A stretch of 64,000 nucleotides of DNA from UBA987 sp002292105 (GTDB taxonomy: Bacteria; Bacteroidota; Bacteroidia; NS11-12g; UBA9320), in assembly GCA_943846675.1 (NCBI GenBank), contig OX044357.1, forward strand, positions 1,736,001 through 1,800,000, given 5' to 3'. Positions within the stretch are counted from its first letter, which is position 1, and every line of letters starts with the position of its first letter. A model generated the notes under the pieces. It saw only the letters and a program-made list of their open reading frames with translations, did not search any database and was not told the DNA's origin. The position numbers and the translations under genes were made by a program. Below are positions 8,710 through 16,049 of this stretch, one piece after another.

Positions 8710-9507
8710 ATGAAAAAGTTAATCACATCAGTTTGTATCATTCTTATTGAAATGACCGCATCAGCGCAACGGATTCACCATTATAACCCTACGCCAACCG
8801 TCATTGCGCAGAAACCTGGGACAACCTCTCTGTATCTGGGCTATAATCGACGGGGCTTGATTGGCGAATCATCAATTAACCTTACGCAAAAACTTGTCCT
8901 AACAGGTTCATACACAGGATTTAACAGACAGAATGCGTCTTCCATGAGTCCAAGAAGTAACACATTAAACGAACACGTGGCTATAGCAGGGTTAAGCACG
9001 TCTTATATCCACAAGTTAAAAGCCGGCAAACTTGCTGTCGAAGGACAACTCGGTGGTAGCCATACCCAATACGGCTATTCAGATTTACCATCAACTGAGT
9101 CTGACGCTGTTCACATGTATAGAGAGCTTGTTAAATATGACGAAAAGGCACTGCACTTTTCCGTGTTATTGCATCTTTATAAAGGCAAATCTGATATTTA
9201 TTTTGGCCTTAAGCACGTAGAATCCAAGTATGGAAATTTAGCTATAAGCAATTCCATATTTGACGAATCGGTGTTACTAAAAAATACGAGGTCAGCCGGC
9301 GATGGTTTTGTTTTAGGATATGCATACCGACACAATAAGCTATCTGTCCATGCTCAGGTAGGTTTGGTGAGTTCTACCCCAACCAAGTTAGAGCAGGAAG
9401 AGACCACTTACTGGTGGTTATTTGGAAGCCGAAATTATACCAATACCTCGATATACTCAGGCACAGACTTTACCTCTATGATTAAAGTTGGCTACAACCT
9501 AAACTAA
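8710..9507 (+). CDS. Exported, possibly barrel-forming protein
   Basis: A 265-residue protein. I chose the ATG at 8710 because it opens a signal peptide (MKKLITSVCIILIEMTASAQ); an alternative start at 8683 adds nine polar residues. After cleavage the sequence has repeated strand-like stretches (TTSLYLGYNRRGLIG, LSVHAQVGLVSSTP, SMIKVGYNLN), as in barrels with a terminal strand. No family is recognised. It is divergent from the HTH regulator across a 130-bp gap, so it may be a regulated target. Confidence 0.7.
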   Translation: MKKLITSVCIILIEMTASAQRIHHYNPTPTVIAQKPGTTSLYLGYNRRGLIGESSINLTQKLVLTGSYTGFNRQNASSMSPRSNTLNEHVAIAGLSTSYIHKLKAGKLAVEGQLGGSHTQYGYSDLPSTESDAVHMYRELVKYDEKALHFSVLLHLYKGKSDIYFGLKHVESKYGNLAISNSIFDESVLLKNTRSAGDGFVLGYAYRHNKLSVHAQVGLVSSTPTKLEQEETTYWWLFGSRNYTNTSIYSGTDFTSMIKVGYNLN

Positions 9508-9574
9508 CGAAAACGGCAAATAAACCACCATGAAAAAGCTATGTTTAATCTACCAGTACAATCAAGTCATGCTT

Positions 9575-9607
9575 AAAAAAAAGCGAACCAGCCTTAAACT
9601 GATTCGC
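9575..9607 (-). terminator. Terminator for the HMA/TonB operon
   Basis: On the minus strand a 9-bp stem (GCGAATCAG with CTGGTTCGC, one G-U pair) has a 7-nt loop and is followed by eight T. It lies 34 bp after the stop of the HMA gene. Confidence 0.8.
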
Positions 9608-9641
9608 TTTATGTATCTGCAAATTTTTGTTCGTAATTAAC

Positions 9642-9992
9642 TTATTCCTTGGGCGCACAATGCTTTGCACCGCCAGGTCGACAACACTTGGGCAGTGCAT
9701 CTTCAGCCGTTTGATTAGCCTCTTGTTTTTCAGTAGCGTAGCCAAGTTCACTAATAATTGAATGAATATCGGTTTCTGAGAATCTTTTGTCGTTATATCG
9801 AATGGTTATCATTTTAGAATCGACATCCCATGTCGCGAAACTGATTCCTGGAAGATCCAACGCCTTTTCAATCCGTGACTTACAATCACCACACTGTCCT
9901 TCGACTTTAAACTCGGTTACCACGCTTTTTGCAAGTCCCAATTGGCTCACTGCAAGTAGCAATGTGAGCATTACGTATTTTGTTGTTTTCAT
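9642..9992 (-). CDS. Exported heavy-metal-associated (HMA) domain protein
   Basis: A 116-residue protein with a signal peptide (MKTTKYVMLTLLLAVSQLGLA), so it acts in the periplasm or on the envelope. An HMA fold follows. Its metal-binding loop is EGQCGDCKSRIEKAL, with C34 and C37 forming CxxC in place of the usual MxCxxC. The C-terminus adds a cysteine/histidine tail (LPKCCRPGGAKHCAPKE) that may be another metal site. As the last gene of the operon with a TonB receptor and a Cys-rich exported protein, it probably handles copper or a similar metal. The metal itself is inferred. Confidence 0.88.
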   Translation of the reverse strand: MKTTKYVMLTLLLAVSQLGLAKSVVTEFKVEGQCGDCKSRIEKALDLPGISFATWDVDSKMITIRYNDKRFSETDIHSIISELGYATEKQEANQTAEDALPKCCRPGGAKHCAPKE

Positions 9993-10049
9993 ATTGTTGT
10001 TTTTAGTAGACTATCTGTCAATCCAAATGGTTGCATGTAGTCCAATTAT

Positions 10050-12284
10050 TTATTTCTTTTCTTCTTCTATCCTTACTCTATACCTAAACCCGGCGTACAG
10101 CATTCTGCCAAACACTGGCCCCCACACACTTGTTGCATCAAAATTCGAACCAAACGGATTAGATGCGCCAAGAATTGGATTATCCTGCTTATAGTTCAAC
10201 AAATTCTCGACACCAATGTATACTTCAAACGGTTTCTTTTTAAATCGTTTGCTCACTTGAGCATTTAATAACGGAAACACAGGACTGTATTGCGCATTGA
10301 AGTTCTCCGCTGCAAAGTCAAGACCAGGAATACGTTGTGGACCATAAAGCTGAAGCGTCGACGAAAACTGCCATTTGCTTCTAGTTCTTTGTGTAATATT
10401 AAAAAAGCCTCTGTGCTTAGATATTAACGGCTTTTCAACGCGATTTCCATCATAAACCGAAGTAACATCAAAAAGCCTGTAGGCAAAGCGCAACTCCGTT
10501 CGTCGCGCAGGTTGCACGTCTAGCTGTGCTTGTGCGCTATTGGCAATCGTTCCATTTTGCAAAGACTCCAAAACAAGTGTTTGTGTTTCTCTATTACTTA
10601 ACAATTCGTTATAAAAAGTTGTTCTAAAAAAATCAAACTGCACTTCAGACGGCATATACGACAGTTTAAATTTCTGTTGCAAGCTTATACCCATGTTGAG
10701 TGAAGATTCTTGTATAACGCCCATTGTTTCGCCTGCCTTTGTATTCAAAACAACTGGTTTTGACGAAATGAGTAGATTTTGATTTTGAGCAAAAAAGTTT
10801 GGCGTTCTTCTTCCATTTCCGATTGAAAACCTTAACGCAGTTTTCTCATCTTTGGAATTGCGTTTGCCATGAAACCTAAATGTTGGAAAGAAACCAAAAA
10901 GGTTACTGTAATCCATTCTAGCCCCAGAGACCAAAATCCACAGACTGTCTGGCTTCATCGTATATTCAAAATAGGCACCAGGCACCATTTCCTGCCTGTC
11001 TACATTAAATGTGTCAAATGATTCTTCTACCCAATCAGAAATAAAGCTGATACCCGTTTTATAGCCGTGATTCGTATTGCGTATTATCGACTGGAACATC
11101 AAATTCACATAGGCCGTTTGTCCTTTAGTAGTCAGCACATTTTGATTGCTGTCATTTCCATAAACGATTTGACTTGAAATCGTATTAAAAGCGTACTGAG
11201 ACCCAAAACTCTTATAAGGCTTGTCTTTAAAGGCCTTTCCAAGTTTAGCCCAAACATCGAGTTGCTCGTTATCTATAAGCACGTTATAGGGATTGGGGTT
11301 CTCCGACCCGAACTGACCGGCCGTCTTCTCATCCTTGTTGTAAGACACGTTAAATTGTCCTTCTAAACCATTATCTCCATGAAACTGCCAACGATTCATT
11401 AATTGATATTGGTTGCTCGTTGGATTATCTAAAAAACCATCATTGTTTCTATCCATTTCTGTAGGACGAATACCAAAACGTCCAAAGAGCGAAGTGGCAA
11501 CGTGTTTGCTTAAATCACGTCTTACCATAACATCTGTCTCGCTTCTCCCCGATTCTGAAATGAACTGATCAAACATAAACTGATCTCGGCCATAGGGCTT
11601 TTTCATTTCAATGTTAATTTGCCCCGACATACTCTCGAAACCATTGACAACACTCCCAGCTCCTTTGGTAATTTGAATACCTTCTACCCAAGCCGCTGGT
11701 ATAAAACTTAAACCGTAGAACGAATTTAATCCCCGTACAGAAGGCATAAACTCTCGTGTTATGGATGTATACACGCCATCTAAACCCAACATTTTGATTT
11801 GCTTGGTTCCAGTCACAGCGTCTGTAAAAGAAACATCGATTGCAGGTGCATTCTCAAAGCTTTCAGACAAATTACAGCAAGCTGCCTTTTGAAATTCTTG
11901 CTCACGTAAATGTAGCGTGGTTCTTGGGTCTAAGCTTCTAATACCGTAAGTACGCCTACGCTTATTTAATTCTACTACACCTAAGGTGCCAGCCATCGGT
12001 TTAAGTATAATTTCAATGGCTACTTTGTCGGCAATGTTGATGGTATCAGAAATAAAGGACACATAACTCACCACAATTTGAGTCGTATTCGTATTTAAAT
12101 CAATTTCGAAAAAACCATTGCCATCGGTAAGTGTACCATTGGGCTGGCCCAGTTCCAAAATTGCTGCCCCTTCTAGGGGGACTTTCTTTTTCTTGTCGAG
12201 TGCATACACATATCCACTTAACTGTTTCGCATTTGCCTGAAACACGGTGAATAATGCTAGTGCACCAATTAAAATATTTTTCAT
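10050..12284 (-). CDS. TonB-dependent outer-membrane receptor
   Basis: A 744-residue receptor that should move a substrate across the outer membrane using TonB energy. It has a signal peptide (MKNILIGALALFTVFQANA), then a carboxypeptidase-regulatory-like domain (about 20-100, with GTLTDGNGFFEI). The plug domain follows at about 120-230 (MPSVRGLNSFYG, VEGIQITKGAGSVVNGFESMSGQINIE). The 22-strand barrel then runs to the end (GFRYRVRIEEEKK). The plug contains a vicinal cysteine pair in KAACCNLSESFE. Because its partners are an HMA protein and a Cys-rich exported protein, a metal or metallophore is a likely substrate, not a SusC-type glycan. Confidence 0.93.
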   Translation of the reverse strand: MKNILIGALALFTVFQANAKQLSGYVYALDKKKKVPLEGAAILELGQPNGTLTDGNGFFEIDLNTNTTQIVVSYVSFISDTINIADKVAIEIILKPMAGTLGVVELNKRRRTYGIRSLDPRTTLHLREQEFQKAACCNLSESFENAPAIDVSFTDAVTGTKQIKMLGLDGVYTSITREFMPSVRGLNSFYGLSFIPAAWVEGIQITKGAGSVVNGFESMSGQINIEMKKPYGRDQFMFDQFISESGRSETDVMVRRDLSKHVATSLFGRFGIRPTEMDRNNDGFLDNPTSNQYQLMNRWQFHGDNGLEGQFNVSYNKDEKTAGQFGSENPNPYNVLIDNEQLDVWAKLGKAFKDKPYKSFGSQYAFNTISSQIVYGNDSNQNVLTTKGQTAYVNLMFQSIIRNTNHGYKTGISFISDWVEESFDTFNVDRQEMVPGAYFEYTMKPDSLWILVSGARMDYSNLFGFFPTFRFHGKRNSKDEKTALRFSIGNGRRTPNFFAQNQNLLISSKPVVLNTKAGETMGVIQESSLNMGISLQQKFKLSYMPSEVQFDFFRTTFYNELLSNRETQTLVLESLQNGTIANSAQAQLDVQPARRTELRFAYRLFDVTSVYDGNRVEKPLISKHRGFFNITQRTRSKWQFSSTLQLYGPQRIPGLDFAAENFNAQYSPVFPLLNAQVSKRFKKKPFEVYIGVENLLNYKQDNPILGASNPFGSNFDATSVWGPVFGRMLYAGFRYRVRIEEEKK

Positions 12285-12365
12285 TAAAAATTACTTTTAT
12301 TAAAGGGAATAAACGTTGTATTCAACGCAATCTGCAGCTTGTTGCTGCCATAATAAAAGTGAATG

Positions 12366-12752
12366 CTAACAAAGAGAAACCTGTGTGAGTTCTCGGATTG
12401 GAACCGGAACCAATGGCCTGCTGTCTATTGTTTTACAAGGGGTATCAGATTCAAAAGTGATACGTGTAAACGGGTTAATTTGATTGTGTATGTAAACGAA
12501 CGGCGTTTTAATTTGCTCCAATTCATTTACAGTGTAGTCCAATAGTTGCGGCTCAACTTGAAACTGCTCAGAATCGCAACAATCTGATTCGGGTACAGAC
12601 CCACAATCATCAATGTGACAAAATGCTTCAGCTTCTTCTTCACCAAAATGAATGGATTCTATCGAATCGCAGCAAAAATCAACACACAGCTGCACACCAG
12701 TGTAATTACAAACAAGTGTAATCAAAACGAGTATGGCTGTGAAGCGTTTCAT
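12366..12752 (-). CDS. Small Cys-rich exported protein, HYC_CC_PP-like
   Basis: A 128-residue protein with an N-terminal signal or anchor (MKRFTAILVLITLVCNYTGV). The mature part is rich in cysteine: C23, FCCD, FCHIDDCG and DCCD. The spacing resembles the HYC_CC_PP family of Bacteroidota, except that the HYC motif appears as DFC. Such proteins often sit with TonB receptors and HMA proteins. It is the first gene of the minus-strand operon, with its own -7 promoter 7 nt before the ATG. Metal binding is likely but not proven; the family assignment is from memory of the motif. Confidence 0.7.
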   Translation of the reverse strand: MKRFTAILVLITLVCNYTGVQLCVDFCCDSIESIHFGEEEAEAFCHIDDCGSVPESDCCDSEQFQVEPQLLDYTVNELEQIKTPFVYIHNQINPFTRITFESDTPCKTIDSRPLVPVPIRELTQVSLC

Positions 12753-12759
12753 TCTGGTG

Positions 12760-12767
12760 CAAAAATA
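12760..12767 (-). promoter_or_regulatory. -7 element of the metal operon
   Basis: On the minus strand TATTTTTGCACC matches TAnnTTTG exactly. Only 7 nt separate it from the ATG at 12752. It directly abuts the perfect inverted repeat at 12768-12806. Confidence 0.6.
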
Positions 12768-12806
12768 ACGGGTTTATATCAAATTAAGTACTTGATATAA
12801 ACCCGT
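12768..12806 (-). terminator. 15-bp perfect inverted repeat: terminator and/or operator
   Basis: ACGGGTTTATATCAA is followed by a 9-nt spacer and its exact complement. Transcripts of the upstream minus-strand operon (sigma factor and partner) would form this hairpin followed by TTATTTTT, so it can terminate them. It also covers the -33 region of the next promoter, where a metal-sensing repressor could bind. The sequence cannot decide between the two. Confidence 0.6.
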
Positions 12807-12840
12807 GTATGTTAATATGGTTTGAATATTACGAAACGAC

Positions 12841-14367
12841 TTACCATCGTACCGGTGGTTTTTTCAATCCAGGGAAGCTTCCTTTTCCTGAGCCAGAGCC
12901 CGATCCTGAACCAGATCCAGAACCCGGTCTAAATATTCCGTCTTCAAAATCAGGGAAGTTTCTGTTAGAAGAATTATTGCGTATACGTGCGTTTCTCTTT
13001 GGTTTATCACAAGGACATGGGACAAACACTTTTGTGGAATCGGTAGGATCCACATACAATGTTTGCGTACGCTCTTCCCAATGTCCAGGTTCGTCTACAA
13101 TTTTGGTTCTCGTATCACTGCTCACGTCGAATACAATTCCAAACTGAACTTGGCCAGCATTCATGTTTATTTTTTTGAAACCTAAATCGAAATCTAAACC
13201 ATCAAATCCGGTGTTTGCATAGTCTACGGTTTCAATTGGTCTCGTGTTTACTATGGAGTATCTGGCATCTAAATATACACGTGGCGCTATGCGGAGTTTA
13301 GCCCCTACACCAAACTTGGTTGATAGTGCTGCTCGGGTGTGTACGCCGTTTTCTTGGGAACTCTCATAGTCCGCTGAAGGTAAAAGCGCTCGTGTAGTTT
13401 GAGCAGTTGTTAAAATTCTTCCTCCCGCAGCCCCGTGCAGGTAAGGGACAATAGGAAATTGAGCCCATTCTATTTGGCCTGAGAAATACAAATCATTGCT
13501 GTGGCTGCGTAAAAACGTCAGTCCTCGATCTTCATTAACGGAATTGATTAATACCTCCGAACTTTCTGACCTTCCATAGAATTGCATGCCCCAGTCAATG
13601 CCACCATAAATAGCAAGATTCTCTCCAGGCAGGATGTTTCCAGACATAAATTGGAGGTTAAAACCATGGGTTTCTGTATGTCTTCCTATTCGTTCCCAAT
13701 CGTTTGCGTCTGTTAATTGTTGATTGGTATAATACAGGCCAAACCAACCGTCTTCTATGTCTCTGGATGGTGGATGGTGGATGTAGGTATAGGTTGTGTC
13801 TACCCAATATTTCGAAACCACAGTTTTTAAGAACTTAGCGGTATCAGGAGACGCGATATCGTTTTCTGGATTTGAACCCAATACGTCAATAAAAGACAAC
13901 GGTGAAACATCACTTTCGCTGAGTAGCATCTGTTCTTCCTGTTGTAGAGGCTGAGTCAACGTCTCTACAAAGCTTTGCATATTAACTTCAGCTTGGTTTA
14001 TAAACCGTTCCGCAGCATTTTGTTCCGTTGGTATGCTAACAATTGGTTCTGCCATGTCTGGCTGATCAGATTGTGCTAACGCCGTAATCGTTTGGCTTGG
14101 TCGTGTTTCCGCAACTATTGTGGCTGTGGGTTCTTGCGGACTTGACATCCACATCAAACCAGCTGTAAGTGTTGTTATTAGTATCATAATGGTTATGTGT
14201 TTAAAATTAGTGAAAATATGTTTATCAGGAGGCAAAAGTATCGCGCCGTCGTCCGAATCTAATTTGGACAACATATCTTCCCAATCTCCATTTTGGAAAG
14301 GCATTTCATGAGACCCTAAATTGTCTTGAAACGCTTTATCTATCGATATAAAATCTTTTTTATTCAT
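12841..14367 (-). CDS. Sigma-factor-linked membrane protein with barrel-like C-terminus
   Basis: A 508-residue protein. I chose the ATG at 14367 (MNKKDFISIDKAF) because it overlaps the sigma-factor stop in ATGAATAA. A cytoplasmic N-terminus of about 55 residues precedes one transmembrane helix (about 56-75, ITIMILITTLTAGLMWM), then a polar region. From about residue 200 the sequence has glycine/aromatic strand patterns like an outer-membrane barrel. The end is a Gly-Ser run followed by FPGLKKPPVRW. The location and N-terminal layout suggest an anti-sigma role for the cytoplasmic part. An inner-membrane helix joined to a barrel-like domain is unusual, so the topology needs care. Confidence 0.65.
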   Translation of the reverse strand: MNKKDFISIDKAFQDNLGSHEMPFQNGDWEDMLSKLDSDDGAILLPPDKHIFTNFKHITIMILITTLTAGLMWMSSPQEPTATIVAETRPSQTITALAQSDQPDMAEPIVSIPTEQNAAERFINQAEVNMQSFVETLTQPLQQEEQMLLSESDVSPLSFIDVLGSNPENDIASPDTAKFLKTVVSKYWVDTTYTYIHHPPSRDIEDGWFGLYYTNQQLTDANDWERIGRHTETHGFNLQFMSGNILPGENLAIYGGIDWGMQFYGRSESSEVLINSVNEDRGLTFLRSHSNDLYFSGQIEWAQFPIVPYLHGAAGGRILTTAQTTRALLPSADYESSQENGVHTRAALSTKFGVGAKLRIAPRVYLDARYSIVNTRPIETVDYANTGFDGLDFDLGFKKINMNAGQVQFGIVFDVSSDTRTKIVDEPGHWEERTQTLYVDPTDSTKVFVPCPCDKPKRNARIRNNSSNRNFPDFEDGIFRPGSGSGSGSGSGSGKGSFPGLKKPPVRW

Positions 14368-14941
14368 AGGTTTCAATCCATTTTTTAAGCCGCTTGCGCG
14401 CATTGTTAACATGCCATTTACTTGTCCCTACCGACATCTCTAGCTCTTTGGCGATATCAGTATGGCTAAACCCTTCTATGGCAAAAAGGTTAAAGACAAC
14501 TTTTGTTGTGTAAGGTAATCGGTGTAGCAGACTGATTAAATCATCTGCGTACAACTTTTCGATTGCATTGGATTCAATCTCAATCTCTACGTCTAGTTCT
14601 TGAGTGGGTAATTGCTTCGTTTTGCGAACGTGTTTACGAACGTGGTCAATAGCTGTGTACTGTACTATACGGTATATCCATCCTCCAAATTCATATTTGT
14701 CGTCGTAAGTCGATAAGTATTTAAATACTTTAAGGAACCCGTGGTTTAAAACAGCCAATGCGTCGTCTCTATTTTCACAGTACCGCTGACACAGTGCTAG
14801 CAGCTTGCCATGGTAGGTTTGGTAGAGTTTCGCTTGAGCAACCCGATCATTTTTAAGACACCGCTTTATTATTTCCTCAAGCTGAAGACTTGACTCTTTG
14901 GCTTGATCAAGATGGATCGGTATGTCTAATGTTGGGTTAAT
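14360..14941 (-). CDS. Sigma-70 family (ECF-like) RNA polymerase sigma factor, start unclear
   Basis: The frame encodes a complete sigma factor. Region 2 starts at LEEIIKRCLKNDRVAQ, continues LYQTYHGKLLALCQRYCENR and FGGWIYRIVQYTAIDHVR; region 4 is LPYTTKVVFNLFAIEGFSHTDIAKELEMSVGTSKWHVNNARKRL in part. The only ATG/GTG/TTG in the frame is a TTG at 14758, which would remove half of region 2. Upstream codons stay coding-like up to a TGA at 14951-14953. Non-standard candidates are ATT at 14941 (used here), ATA and ATC. Alternatively an ATG at 14966 in the neighbouring frame could join through a +1 shift near 14942. Translation is coupled to the downstream gene by an 8-nt overlap. Confidence 0.75.
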   Translation of the reverse strand: MNPTLDIPIHLDQAKESSLQLEEIIKRCLKNDRVAQAKLYQTYHGKLLALCQRYCENRDDALAVLNHGFLKVFKYLSTYDDKYEFGGWIYRIVQYTAIDHVRKHVRKTKQLPTQELDVEIEIESNAIEKLYADDLISLLHRLPYTTKVVFNLFAIEGFSHTDIAKELEMSVGTSKWHVNNARKRLKKWIETYE

Positions 14942-14980
14942 CGTCGTAAATCACTTTGTCCTTCATTAGCATCTACGACA

Positions 14981-15010
14981 AGTTCTAATCCAAAGGTTGG
15001 GTTTAGAACT
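14981..15010. other. Inverted repeat before the sigma factor gene
   Basis: AGTTCTAA and TTAGAACT form perfect 8-bp arms around 14 nt, inside which CCAA and TTGG can also pair. It lies beside a run of ten A (15011-15020) between the glycosyltransferase and sigma genes. It could be an operator; the T run on the minus strand comes before the hairpin, so it is a poor terminator. Confidence 0.45.
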
Positions 15011-15027
15011 AAAAAAAAAATTACGAC

Positions 15028-15897
15028 TTACATTTCGATGTAATTCTTGTGCTCGCCTACCCTATAACCGGTGACTTTTTCGAGCCAATAGAGGAAGCCC
15101 GTTTTAATTCCAAACTTTTTTTGACTTGGGTCGAATGTAAAGGTCCAATTCATCTTTTTGATGCGTGGTTGCATACAAGTAGGATGAGATCCAGTGAATG
15201 GTTTAAGCGAGTCTATTTGGCTGTAGTCAAAATCCTTTTCAGGATCAAACCGCTCTTCTACCCATTTGTCGGAGTGCCAAAGTTTGTTCGCCTCATAGGC
15301 CTTTGCCATCATGTACTTTGGGTGGCGTACCCAACCATAATGGTATATCGCAGCGTCGATTTTTTTAACTTGTAGCTTTCGTCCTTGTTTACGAAAACCT
15401 TGGGCATCTTTCCAACTGCTTATTTGTTCATCATTTTTGATGACGCGTATCTCTTTCTTATACCACGTACGGCTGTCGCCAATAAAATCATAGCTACCAT
15501 AAAAGTGTTTATAATCAAATAATAATCCTTCAACTGTTTTATCATCACAATAGCGTTCCATTTGCTCGCTAATCTCGTTGTGATATTTTTCATGTATGCA
15601 TTCATCCGCCTGGATGTAAACAAGCCAATCGGCTTCGCTGCTTACCGCTTCTTTGGCTTTATTTGTCTCTTCGGCCAACACCTTTCCTCCTTCTCTCAAA
15701 GTATCGTCCCAAACCGTATCGATAATTCGTATTTTAGTCTTGTCAATCGCTTCGATTACAGATCTAGTGTCGTCGTCGGAAGCCCCAACAGCAACCACCA
15801 TTTCATCTACCAATGGCAGAACAGATGAAATCGCCTCAACTACTGGGTAATCAAGCTTTACAGCGTTTTTAACGAAAGTGAATCCACTCACAAACAT
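15028..15897 (-). CDS. Family 2-type glycosyltransferase
   Basis: A 289-residue cytoplasmic protein with the opening of GT-A fold enzymes: VSGFTFVKNAVKLDYPVVEAI, a nucleotide-site region (VVAVGASDDDT) and a DxD-like QADE at WLVYIQADECIHEKY. A conserved tail AIYHYGWVRHPKYM follows. It resembles Bacteroidota GT2 proteins often found alone. The sugar and acceptor are unknown. It does not appear to belong to a polysaccharide cluster, since its neighbours are regulatory and metabolic genes. Confidence 0.85.
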   Translation of the reverse strand: MFVSGFTFVKNAVKLDYPVVEAISSVLPLVDEMVVAVGASDDDTRSVIEAIDKTKIRIIDTVWDDTLREGGKVLAEETNKAKEAVSSEADWLVYIQADECIHEKYHNEISEQMERYCDDKTVEGLLFDYKHFYGSYDFIGDSRTWYKKEIRVIKNDEQISSWKDAQGFRKQGRKLQVKKIDAAIYHYGWVRHPKYMMAKAYEANKLWHSDKWVEERFDPEKDFDYSQIDSLKPFTGSHPTCMQPRIKKMNWTFTFDPSQKKFGIKTGFLYWLEKVTGYRVGEHKNYIEM

Positions 15898-16036
15898 GCC
15901 GCGAAGTTATTATTATTTGAGCATGAAAATTTAAAAATATATGGGGCGTGGACTACAACGGAAATCAAGTCGAATTCAATGGTGAATAGACGTTGGAATA
16001 AAACACATTTCGTTCAAAAATTCTTAATGAACCAAG

Positions 16037-16044
16037 TACATTTG
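16037..16044 (+). promoter_or_regulatory. -7 element, apparently leaderless
   Basis: TACATTTGCACC matches TAnnTTTG exactly. The box ends 5 nt before the ATG at 16050, so the transcript should begin at or very near the start codon. No -33 TTG is seen at 17-23 nt. Confidence 0.6.
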
Positions 16045-16049
16045 CACCA

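Noticed and set aside
9530..9640. Short plus-strand frame starting MKKLCLIYQYN
   Set aside because: It runs through the minus-strand terminator hairpin and has no family signal or promoter.
12809..13147. Plus-strand frame with a Pro/Glu/Asp repeat
   Set aside because: It is the antisense of the Gly-Ser coding region of the sigma-linked protein; the repeat is a by-product.
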